Source of the DNA: Spinacia oleracea
Taxonomy: Eukaryota > Streptophyta > Magnoliopsida > Caryophyllales > Amaranthaceae
Reading direction: 5' to 3'
Assembly: GCF_020520425.1 (NCBI RefSeq)
Contig: NC_079491.1
Span: 35,641,449-35,705,448, forward strand
DNA length: 64,000 nt
In this document: positions 55,201-64,000 of the stretch, piece by piece
How positions within the stretch are numbered: position 1 is the first letter of the stretch
Layout: the number at the start of each line of letters is the position of its first letter
Notes under the pieces: generated by a model
Told to the model about the DNA's origin: nothing
Database searches by the model: none
Seen by the model: only the letters and a program-made list of their open reading frames with translations
Position numbers and translations under genes: made by a program

Positions 55201-56230
55201 TTAATGCAGCAATCCGTGCTCCATTTCCCACTCGTAGGTCGACTTCACCCTTGCTTAACTTTCTACTTCTTCTTAGTCCCCGTGGATTGGAACATAAGTG
55301 TGAGCCACAACCTGTATCTAATACCCAAGAAGTTGAATTAGCAAGTATACAGTCTATAACGAAAATACCTGAAGATGGAACGACTGTTCCGTTCTTCTGA
55401 TCTTCCTTTAGCTTTGGACATTCTCTTTTGTAATGGCCTATTCCATCACAATAAAGACAGCTTGATGTGGACTTGTCCTGCTTTGATTTAGCATTGCCCT
55501 TGGACTTTCCACCTTTCTTGAACGGTCTCCTTCTAGCCTTGAGTAAATCTTTGGCTTCACAGTCCAGTATTATTTCAGCCTTTCTAACAAGGTGAACAAA
55601 TTCTGCAACTGTTTCTTCTCTTGGTTCACTTAGGTATAGTTGCTTGAAGCGACCAAACCCACTGTGTAGTGAATTGAGCAAGATAGAGACTGCCATCCTT
55701 TCGCTTATTGGTGTTCCTAGTAGACTTAGGTGATCAAAGTATGAACACATAAGATCCACATGGAACCTCAGTGGGACGCCTACCCTCTGTTTAGTGCGAA
55801 GGAGCTGAACATGTGTTTCTTGGACCTCCATCCTATAACACCTGTTGGGACAACCAACCTTTAGACCAGACGTTGATTCAATCAACTCATGGACGTTCAG
55901 GTCCCTGTCCTCCGTACTTCCACGACAGATATCCCTCAGATTCTTGATGAGCGTAAAAGGTTCATAAGCTACAAACCTTTTAGCCCAATCATCAGGGATA
56001 TTGTTCAGCATGAGACTCATAACCTTTTTGAGATCCGCATCCCAGGCGTAAAATCTCTCAGGGGTCATGTCTCTGGCATAGTAGCTTGGCATGGGATGTG
56101 ACAGTACATACTCAAGTCCATTGAGTTTGACTATTTCAACTAGCTTAGCTTCCCATTCAAGAAAATTTGCCAGGTTCAGCTTGACCATAAGCTCAGAACC
56201 CATGATGATGTTTTGATTGTTGTTTGCCAT
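52257..56230 (-). pseudogene. Copia-2 gag-pol polyprotein
   Basis: Starts MANNNQNIIMGSELMVKL at 56230. gag core (about residues 10-230), CCHC knuckle CLYCDGIGHYKRECP, protease WVLDTGCGSHLC (DTG), then the pre-integrase block YLWHCRLGHIN. A frameshift near 54890 breaks the frame; it resumes as KRLERLQKEG. Integrase: IHTDVCGPM, LRSDRGGEY, NGVSERRNRTLL (D, D, E). RT: WQMDVKTAFLNG and LVLYVDDILLIGND (YVDD). A TAG at 52842-52844 (SRY then SDPGEAHW) interrupts the frame before RNase H, which still runs in frame to TGA at 52257-52259 (YTDASFQTDKDDF, TEAEYIAAHEEAKE). All domains of an autonomous copia are present but cannot be made as one protein. Confidence 0.9.
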
Positions 56231-56283
56231 ATTAAAACTACAATTGAAAAGAATAAACAAATAAATAACCATCACTAGTAGAA

Positions 56284-56745
56284 AAAACCCTTGTTGCAGC
56301 GGGCTTTTAGACCCCTGTTGCAGCGTACATCGTATGCTGCAACTGGGGGGCCTGCAACAAGTATTGACTTGTTGCAGCGTACAATGTACGCTGCGAAAAG
56401 TACTTTTTTGCAGCGTACATTTGCATGTACGCTGCAACAAGTGTGTAAAATTAGGCAAAAATCAAGACTTGTTGCAGCGTACAAAATGATGTACGCTGCA
56501 ACAGACTGGTTTGTTGCAGCGGGCTTTTATTTGTACGCTGCAACAAACCAGTCTGTTGCAGCGTACAAATAAAAGCCCGCTGCAACAAACCAGTCTGTTG
56601 CAGCGTACAAATAAAAGCCCGCTGCAACAAACCAGTCTGTTGCAGCGTACATCATTTTGTACGCTGCAACAAGTCTTGATTTTTGCCTAATTTTACACAC
56701 TTGTTGCAGCGAACAAGTATATGCCCCCTGCAACAAAGCTGTGCT
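56284..56745. repeat. CACTA left subterminal inverted-repeat array
   Basis: GTTGCAGCGTACA and its inverse TGTACGCTGCAAC occur about 15 times, some as large palindromes (for example around 56505-56660, where CAACAAACCAGTCTGTTGCA recurs three times). Stable hairpins are expected in single strands. Several 60-90 codon frames on both strands are translations of the array. Confidence 0.92.
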
Positions 56746-57980
56746 TTTGGCGGGAAAATTTTAGTTTTATTTATCTATACCTAGGGTGTCTTACACCAAA
56801 TATAGGAACCTGTCAACAACAATAAATAAAATATCGCAACCTGTAGATCAACAAATATAAAAAATAATAACTGGTGTTTTGTATACATATATATATATCC
56901 CAAAACCAAAGTGCACGTAATACATTCAAATATACGTTCCAATTTCAATGTACGCATACATTTTAATGTAAACGATTGTTCTATAACAACTAAACCACCT
57001 CGATCAAGCGCGCTCAAGCCAATAGTAAATACTTGCGGGTAAAACACTTAGCCCGTTGCTCACGAACCACATCAATTTCCTCACTAGTATAGGCGCATTC
57101 CTCGGAGTGTAGACCTTTACAAAAACAGAAATTTCAACTAAGCATTAGATTAAATTCAAATTAAATATCACACTTTAACATTCAAGCAACTAATAACAAT
57201 GTCCTAATAGCTATTACAAATAGTGCTTTGAAGTGGCATAGTTAAGAAGAAAAACCTTTATTTAGCAGTGCGTCATTTCAGAAACATAGATGATTTGTTC
57301 AACTCCGAAATAAAGCAGTACTTGAGCAGCATCACAAACAAGCTTCTCCTTGCCCCTCTTACAATCATCAAAACATCAGTTCTTCTCCAGGCACAGGAAA
57401 AGTGCTAGGCACAGAAACGAATGCTTGCCTTCCATGCTGCATAGAAGTTAATACATTTGGTGATCTACATACATGGAGCGAATATGTTATTCAAACAACC
57501 ATTAAGAGGGTGATCCCTCTCTCCCTGTCACTTCTTAGGTATAAGGGATATTCATATATGTGGATCTCAACAGCTTCACAAAACATTTGACAGCAAACCT
57601 GTTTATAAGATTGAAATTTGGGTCCTATTTTCTGAACAAAATAAGTTACAGACTTACAGGTTGTTATAACTCTTTATAAATACTTAATTCTTGAATTGTC
57701 ATGTTCCCACAACTCCACCCTAACTAGTGATAAATCCAAACTAACGAGCCACAGAAAACATATACAGATACCTATCACCTATACCCAAGCTAGTTAACAT
57801 TGTTAAAAACTACTATAAAGTACACAATGTCTATCGAAGCTTCTAATCCTCGCAACGATCACTTGTCAACTAATGATGCAATGTTGGGAAATCAAAAGCT
57901 TTGTGGAAGAAGTGACTCAAATAAAGCAAATAGAAGTGGTTCGAGTAAGAATTGGATGATGAGTTGGACCAAATCTACAT

Positions 57981-58037
57981 GTGTGTGTGTGTGTGGGAGT
58001 GGGGGGGGTGGGGTGGGCGGGGAGGGGGGGGGGGGGG
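57981..58037 (+). repeat. (GT)n followed by long G-rich tract
   Basis: Eight GT units are followed by runs of 8, 4, 3, 4 and 14 G with short spacers. The sequence fits the G-quadruplex pattern (four or more runs of at least three G). Confidence 0.85.
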
Positions 58038-58289
58038 TGAGACCCTGATGGCATTATGACTGGGGTGTAGTTTTCTGGGTCAGTTTTCCCTGTCCAGCAA
58101 GAGCATACAAGTTTAGTTTACTGATACAAAACCCTTTCTTCAAACAAAATAAACATACAATGGAATACCTTTACGAAAAGTGCTTGCCTACCATACCTCT
58201 ATAAAACAATTGCCTAGCTCCTAGTATTTAAAAGTGAATCCAAAAGCACAAAATAACCAAGGCCTGAAGTAAACTCAACCAAGTCCAAA

Positions 58290-58400
58290 CCTTTCAGTAG
58301 TATCCAATTTGGATCTTAAATCAGCTATTTCAGCCTCAGCAACAGAGAGACGCCGTTGGCAAGCCGCCTCAGCTTCATTAGCAGCTTTTATCCTCAGCTT
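58290..58400 (-). pseudogene. Captured coiled-coil coding segment
   Basis: On the minus strand: KAANEAEAACQRRLSVAEAE, then IADLRSKLDTTERFGLG and a stop. The heptad pattern (A/L/I at a and d) predicts a coiled coil. Just upstream a frame break separates it from NQITKLVEAED. It lies 1.7 kb downstream of the B3 exon in the same orientation and may be the 3' end of the same captured gene; plant B3 proteins of this type often end in helical regions. It could instead come from a transposase gene. Confidence 0.45.
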
Positions 58401-60092
58401 CAACTAGTTTAGTGATTTGATTCTAGAAGAGGTAGACTGTGGACAGATACAAGAAGATAGAATAGATCACATAGTAAGTAGAGGCACGGGAAGATATGTC
58501 AGACTACATTTACACAAACAAAGAGTTGGAGAAGTGAATTTATCACAACAGAACTAGAGTACAGAGGAATATCAAATCAACAGTTGTCTGATTTTTTTTA
58601 ACTTTAACAGGAAAAAAAACAGTGGAACGGTTTTATCCATGAAATTCCTTTTAACATAAAAGTTTGTGGCATGAGCCTTAGATGTGCGTAAATAGATTGA
58701 AATTAGTATGTCCACCCTCCTCTCATCTCAAACAAAACCCATAAAGGCAAGAGTCCGCAAGACAAATTCTGGGCTTGGCTTGTAACTGAGTCCCTGGCCA
58801 TCACTCTGGTTCTTCTCTAACTTACACTGAACACCAATTATACTTTTTCCAAAAAAGACTTGCTCCATCATCTGCATCTCTTACATAGTCAAGCGCATTT
58901 TTCAATCTCAAAACTGGACTCATTTCAGCTTTTAGTTACAGGGGATGAGGGTCTAAAACTCAAGTCTCTCAAAGGAAAAAACCCGTCAATTTATCAGAGA
59001 ATATAGGAGACAGCAGCACAAGTATCTAAACCAAAAAGAAAGTGATTGCTAGATACCAGGAAACGTTGTATTCATCTGGGTCTCTACGGTACGCACAATA
59101 CCAAGCTGCTCAACGTAGTTTCCTAGGACTATCAATGCTCTAGTGGAAGCAATTATAATTTTATAATTCCGGTCACCAATACACCATTGTAACATACTAC
59201 TAGAAAGACCTATCCTAGAGGTAGCTTCTCGGCATATATTGCATAAGTACTACATAGGAGAGTTGGAAGTGTGGAACCACTGATCAGAGAGTGATTTGAA
59301 CCCCTCTCGAACATGAAACTGCAGTTCATCTAATACAGTATATAAATAATCAATATCCAGTTTGCAGTGAATCAGTGATCACTACAAGACCTTGAAAAAC
59401 TGAAAATAATAATACTAGCCAGACTATGGGACTAGTATTATGAAAGCTGAAACTTTGGAAAGGCATAAATACGACAATACCTCAAACGCTAAATCAAAGT
59501 GCAGCTAGCTGAAAGGTGGTTCAGATGTTTATGCTAAGACATGTGTTTGGGACGGATAAAAATTAGGAATTGAAAAGACTTTTCGCTCAATCAACAACCC
59601 TCGATGTTGTCAGTTACGCTTAAGTTAGGAATGCATATTCACTCAAAGTTAAGAATAAAAGTTGCGTTGGATTGCTTGGCCACTATTTTCAAGCTTCGGT
59701 CTACCCCTTAACAACAATATGCTAACATCCACATCTATAACCCACTGCACGAAATCATTTGTATTCATATAATTACTTGAAAGTGGAATAGAACTATTAG
59801 ATGACCATAAAGAATTCTGCAAGGAATAAAAAATGACAGATAATAGTAAGCCTGGCCTAGCTGAAACATATCAATTTTTGTTTTAACGTATCAAAGTATG
59901 GCTGATTTCAAAATATAAACTTGATCAATTGAATTCCCCCGAAGTAAAGCAGAATCCTAACATTTACCCTTATCCTTATATCAGTCAGTCCATGAACAAT
60001 AACATATACTAGTATTAAAGAACACTTCAATGTGCAGGACCAAGAAGAAAATAAATGCAAACTAAAGATAACAAAGTTTTATCAAAAACTAC
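58401..60092 (-). other. CACTA interior, probably intron sequence of captured gene
   Basis: AT-rich noncoding DNA between the coiled-coil remnant and the B3 exon. A possible extra exon near 59050-59140 (minus, LIVLGNYVEQLGIVRTVETQ) is open but lacks a clear acceptor. Confidence 0.4.
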
Positions 60093-60299
60093 CTTAAATT
60101 TGGCAGGTTCAACTAGTTGAAAAACAACAGTATCTCCTTCCAATTTCAGAACTATGGCAAACCTTTTCCACCCACCACTGAGTCCACGATATTGAGGCAG
60201 ATAATTGGCTTCGTATTGTTCTCCAGTATCTGTCTCGAGTATTATAACAGTACGGTTTTTTACTGGTATATGCGCCCTTCAAAAGGGTGGAGGAAGTCT
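60093..60299 (-). pseudogene. Captured B3 DNA-binding-domain exon
   Basis: Bounded by CACAG on its upstream side (acceptor at 60300-60301) and AAG|GTAGTT downstream (donor at 60092). The reading is LPPPF, a TGA (60279-60281), RAHIPVKNRTVIILETD, GEQYEANYLPQYRGLSGGW, KRFAIVLKLEGDTVVFQL, VEPAKFK. This is the C-terminal half of a plant B3 domain (the GLSGGWxxFxxxxxLxxGDxxVFQL signature). The TGA replaces the residue that is usually Cys in F-C-R/K-x-H-x-P. The intact donor and acceptor show the gene was captured as genomic DNA, not through RNA. DNA binding is unlikely from this fragment. Confidence 0.82.
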
Positions 60300-60755
60300 C
60301 TGTGACTCCACCAAATGAACCAAGTAAGAAAACACCTCAAAATAAGCATATTAATTTCATCAGAATAATATATAGTTTGTCACATTTGGCTAATGAAAAG
60401 GCCTAAAACATGAAACATGAAATTACTTAAATTGGATTGCTTTAGATTCAAAAAAGGACTGACATTCAAGAATGGAGGGAGTAGTTTTTCACATTTGCCT
60501 AATGAAAGAGCCTAAAACATGATTTGAGGTACTAACCAAGATGAAACCACCAGAAACATTCGATTTTACATCACTTTTACGGTAGTCGGATGTTCAACAT
60601 TTATCTTTGAGTGAATTTTTCTAGCATGAACAGAATTATATTTCCTTAATCAGGGATTATTACAATATTTTTCTCATCAAGAAAATCAAATTAATTGATA
60701 TATCTCTGTTTAAATTACATACGAAGATCAAGATTCAAGAATTTGCAAAATTTCA

Positions 60756-61226
60756 TCATTTAAAACAAAAGAAATCATAACCCACCCGAGATAAACGTAT
60801 GTATTTTCTCCTAATCTTGTCAGCCAACAATTTCTTTGGCTTTCTCTGCAAAAATGAAAAATGAACAAACCCTAATTTTGAAAACGAAAATAAAAAGGGA
60901 CAGGGGAGAAAGTTACTTGCCGCAGCGAGGATTGACGGAGAACAGGGTTCGCGAACCGGCCGAGCAAAGAAGCTTAGTTTTCCGAGCAGGGAATCACTTC
61001 GCCGGTTGTTTTTTTGAGCAGGGAATACCTTTTGCGGGGGTTTTTCGAGCAGGGAACCACCGGTGAGAGGTGAGGAAATTAAATAGACTCTTGCTAGAGT
61101 ACCACCGGCGACGGGCGAGACCACGCGGCGACGACCACTGGTGAGAACCACCGGCGAGACGCAGGGTAAGCCGAGAGAAGAAGAAGGGAGTAATGAGAGT
61201 GGGATATTCGCTGCGAAATTGGTCAT
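60756..61226 (-). other. Leader-like segment of captured gene with short repeats
   Basis: A 156-codon minus frame starts MTNFAANIPLSLLPSSS. Its content is Ser/Pro/Arg-rich and partly repetitive: four TCCCTGCTC-RAAAA units at about 36-bp spacing, 60980-61050. It lies at the promoter-proximal side of the B3 exon and looks like GC-richer 5' UTR or promoter DNA; no protein family is recognised. I do not annotate it as a gene. Confidence 0.4.
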
Positions 61227-61262
61227 GAGGTTTGAGGTAGAAATGTTTGGTCTGAGTTAAAG

Positions 61263-61500
61263 TTGCAGCGAAAAAAATTACAAATATGTTATTGCAGGGG
61301 GCTTTTACCATGTACGCTGCAAAATAAAAGGTCTATTGCAGGGGGCTTTTACTATGTACGCTGCAAAAATCTCTTTTGCAGGGGGCAATTAATTTGTACG
61401 CTGCAACAACCCTTTAAAGGGTTTGACCCGCGTTGACCGACTGGTTGTTGAAGCGTATTAATACTTGTACGCTGCAACAAGGGGGTTGCAACAGGGGTTT
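61263..61500. repeat. CACTA right subterminal repeats
   Basis: TTGCAGGGGGCTTTTACYATG followed by TACGCTGCAAAA occurs in three variant units, then single TACGCTGCAAC words. This mirrors the left array and defines the right end of the CACTA element. Confidence 0.88.
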
Positions 61501-61512
61501 TTTCTACTAGTG

Positions 61513-62920
61513 CATTCACAGTTTCTCTTAATAAACTTAAATTCTAGCATACATGCATAATTCAATGTTTATTAAGCATTTTATTCAAGTTATGTGTTCC
61601 GGCAGGTGTGAATAAAATGATTCCAAGATCCTAAAATCATTGAAGAACTAAGCACAGTTTGTCGACTTAATCCTAGAACATCTTAGGTAAGCAAAAGCCT
61701 TTTGCTAATAGTCTAGAAACTATTCTTGGTTGATAGGTACGTCTAAGAACTTATTAGGTAAACCTATCGATTTTGCCACGACATAAAAGGACTCCTTACT
61801 TATATCGTTGAGTTTCACCAAAACTAACATGTACTCACAATTATTTGTGTACCTTGCCCCTTTAGGACCAATAAGTAACACCTCGCTGAGCGAAAACTAT
61901 TACTAGATTGATGTAAAGGATATCCAAGCAAGTGTATATTTTGGCATGGCACCTTTTAACTCAATTTTTAATTTTGGAACTTAAGGCTCTTACTATGTTG
62001 GTTAGATTTTAAGTGAACTAAAATCCTTAATCATGCAACATAATCAAGCTTTTGATCTCATGCATTTTAAGACATATTTAAAATCAATAAATAACTTAAA
62101 ACATGCATAAGATAAATGTGATCTAGTATGGCCCGACTTCATCTTGAAGCTTTGACTTCAAAGTCCGTCTTGAAAATCTCCGTGGGAGGCACCATTTTCT
62201 TCAAATAGGATAAGCTATAACTAATTACAACTATTTGATGATACGCAGACCATATTTGAATTGAAAAATAACTTTGGTACTTTAGACCAATTACATTCAA
62301 ATTAATGGTACGCAGACCATATTTTCTATCCTATTTGGGCCATACTAGTCACTTCATAACCTGCAAAACAGTACATATACAATATATACCATTCACCCAT
62401 TCATTATCATGAATGGCCCACATAGCTGGTTAGTAAAACACATTATGCATCACGTAAACATTTGCAGCAATTAATCAAGGGCACCAATAATCTACCAATT
62501 ATTCAGTCCTTATTAATTCTAATCAAGTTGTTTTAACCTTAAGGATTTGTAGACCTAATCAAGAGTTTTATGACTAAAAGGGCTCCCACTCAAACCAATA
62601 AATTCATATGCTTTACTAATTTTAAACATAAAAATGTATTTCAAGTCTAACCGGAAACATACAAATTTAATTAAAATTTAAAGCTCATATAAATTTATAA
62701 TTGAATCCAAAAATTTAATTTAATTTCAGTCGTATTTAAATTAATTCATGATTTTAATTTTAGTAAAATAATTAGAATAAATAAAATTTATTATAATTAC
62801 AATATTCAAAATTAAAATCCTAGAAAATAATTTAAATTATTAATTTTAAAATTAATTAAAATTACGTAAACTGAAAAATTTCAAATTAAACATTCAAAAC
62901 GATCTAATCGTAACGCAAAC
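61513..62920 (-). other. Copia-2 leader (5' untranslated interior)
   Basis: Resumes the copia-2 leader after the CACTA. AT-rich, no ORF. It contains the near-duplicate phrase GATACGCAGACCATATTTGA / GGTACGCAGACCATATTTTC at about 62240 and 62308. No primer-binding site is present, so the 5' LTR must be to the right of the window. Confidence 0.5.
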
Positions 62921-62923
62921 ACC

Positions 62924-63535
62924 CTACGCATCGCACGCCCATGGGCCGCACGCACACAGCCATCGCTGGCCATGTGCGCGCAGCCCATGCGCTCGTCGCA
63001 TAGCTGCTGCATCTACCATCGCAAGCCATCGCACGCTTTGGTGCTCGCTGCGCGCGCTCCATCGCTCGCTGTGCGCGCGAGCCATTGCTCGCTGTGCGCG
63101 CGACATCGCTCGCTGTGCGCGCGAGCCATTGCTCGCTGTGCGCGCGACATCGCTCGCTGTGCGCGCGAGCCATTGCTCGCTGTGCGCGCGAGCCATTGCT
63201 CGCTTCGGCGCGACATCGCTCGCTGTGCGCGCGAGCCATCGCGCGCGATCAACGCTGGGCGCAGCGCTCGTGGCACGCGAGCTTGCGCTCGCTGCGCGCG
63301 AGGCTGCGCGCTCTTGCGCGAGGCAGTGCGCGTCGTGGCGCAGCTCGCTTGCTGCCCACACGCGACTGCCATGGCTCGCCTTTCGCCCATGCCCATTCGT
63401 CCATAGCTCGTGGCCCACGACACAAGGCAGGGCTGCTGCCTTGTGCTCGTGCACCATGCCTTGCTCATTGCATTCGTGCCGCACGGGCGACGAGCTCCCT
63501 TGCTCGTCGTCGCATGCCCGCACTATACAACACCC
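62924..63535. repeat. GC-rich block with 22-bp tandem units in the copia-2 leader
   Basis: At 63055-63240 units GCTCGCTGTGCGCGCGAGCCATT and GCTCGCTGTGCGCGCGACATC alternate about eight times (unit 21-23 bp). The whole block is strongly GC-rich between AT-rich flanks, as is the block in the 3' LTR. Open frames up to 200 codons exist in every register on both strands, as expected for such composition; their products are Ala/Arg/Ser repeats without a known fold. Confidence 0.8.
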
Positions 63536-64000
63536 CTTAAGGGTAACACGAAGCGTCCATTGCTTTGTGCGTGCAAGTTATATGAACGAATCGCATAAAA
63601 ATTTAAAATTTATATTTAAAATTAATGACAAATTAATAAATAATATTAATTTCATAATTTTAGGGCGAAAAAATCGAAAATTTATTATTCAATTGATTTC
63701 CGATTGTCTTGGATTCAAGTCTAGGTCATAAAAATTTAAAATTTATCATAAATTTACAATTTTTATGGTGGTTTTTAATCATAGGTTTCTAATTAAATTA
63801 TAATTAATTATGAAAATCAAATTAATTCTAAATTATTCTAATTTTCAACAAATTAATCATAATTACAAATTAGATTGCATAATTAACAAGGCTAGGCATT
63901 CAAACTTGTTAAACATATACAGTAGGTCAATCAAAAATTCAAGATTTATCAACAAGAATCGCAAATATTTAATTTAACATCTTAAATTTACGAAATTTTG
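63536..64000 (-). other. Copia-2 leader, continues off window
   Basis: AT-rich, with AAATTTAAAATTTAT-type phrases. No primer site or LTR edge is seen before the window ends. Confidence 0.45.

Larger units (their letters stand above)
56273..61512. mobile_element. Non-autonomous CACTA element, 5240 bp, with captured gene fragment
   Basis: Ends CACTAGTAGAAAAAACCC and its inverse, with the CAT duplication at 56270-56272 and 61513-61515. Both ends carry TTGTTGCAGCG/TACGCTGCAAC repeats. It sits 42 bp upstream of the copia-2 gag start, in that element's leader. There is no transposase. The interior has a B3-domain exon (60093-60299), a coiled-coil coding remnant (58290-58400) and a leader-like GC-richer part (60800-61226), all leftward. 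This suggests one captured host gene. Confidence 0.94.
43025..64000 (+). mobile_element. Copia element, Ale/Retrofit type (5' part; interrupted three times, continues past window)
   Basis: The short LTR starts TGTTAGACACAATAATATG at 43025 and resumes after a CACTA insertion to end at 47252. The primer site TGGTATCAGGC follows, then gag-pol from 47340. At 50014 the pol is split by a leftward copia element that runs off the window. RT, RNase H and the 3' LTR must lie beyond 64000. The coding part carries one nonsense codon and two frameshifts. Confidence 0.85.
50015..64000 (-). mobile_element. Second copia element, leftward, 3' part (inserted in Ale pol; 5' end off window)
   Basis: The 3' LTR lies at 50015-51386, then 3' untranslated DNA, gag-pol (56230-52257), a 42-bp leader stub, a CACTA insertion, and more leader (61513 to the window end). 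The 5' LTR is not in the window. Decay: one TAG in RT/RNase H and one frameshift at the integrase start. It interrupts the integrase-RT linker of the Ale element; the duplication expected on its left is CCCTG (50010-50014). Confidence 0.82.

Noticed and set aside
60756-61226. 156-codon minus frame as an independent gene
   Set aside because: Its repetitive Ser/Pro/Arg content and position before the captured B3 exon fit leader or promoter DNA inside the CACTA better.
62904-63731. Overlapping frames of 110-200 codons on both strands in the GC-rich block
   Set aside because: The block lacks stop codons because of its composition; the products are Ala/Arg/Ser repeats in every frame and no frame is preferred.

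Overview
This is a plant nuclear window, AT-rich and almost entirely made of transposable elements. Only one ordinary protein-coding gene family is convincing: two tandem copies of a chloroplast-targeted small heat-shock protein. GT-AG introns, plant LTR-retrotransposon lineages (Ty1/copia, Ty3/Athila, TRIM, LARD), Stowaway MITEs, CACTA elements, MULEs and a Helitron-type end all point to a flowering plant. The LTR at 50.0-51.4 kb resembles a family I associate with spinach and its relatives (Amaranthaceae). That is memory-based inference, not proof.

Layout. 0-3.7 kb: a possible 5' exon of a leftward gene, Stowaway MITEs and a 0.9-kb TIR element filled with ACCCGA-type repeats. 3.8-13.3 kb: a young large retrotransposon derivative (LARD) with 1.7-kb LTRs and no coding capacity. 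13.3-16.4 kb: intergenic sequence with one orphan exon and a complete TRIM with a perfect target-site duplication (TSD). 16.4-20.8 kb: decayed retroelement sequence with a 58/59-bp tandem array, GCGCTGG hairpins and a plant-mobile-domain pseudogene. 20.8-26.3 kb: a truncated leftward Athila element split by a CACTA element that itself carries a MULE-type MITE.

26.3-41.9 kb: the two small heat-shock genes (27.85-28.90 and 40.28-41.47 kb), about 11 kb apart. Between them lie a MULE-type MITE containing a copia deletion derivative with identical LTRs, several Stowaways, a nearly intact 5.1-kb MULE with a 9-bp TSD and two convergent genes, and a Helitron 3' end. Copy 1 looks functional. In copy 2 the intron acceptor AG appears to be TG.

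41.9-64 kb: a CACTA-like terminus, then a nested complex. A copia element of Ale/Retrofit type (rightward) starts at 43.0 kb. Its 5' LTR is split by a 4.1-kb CACTA. Its pol is split at 50.0 kb by a second, leftward copia element. That element's leader is split by a 5.2-kb CACTA carrying a captured B3-domain gene fragment. The 5' end of the second copia element and the rest of the first lie beyond 64 kb.

Most retroelement genes carry nonsense codons or frameshifts. The elements with the best evidence of recent movement are the LARD, the copia deletion derivative and the MULE.
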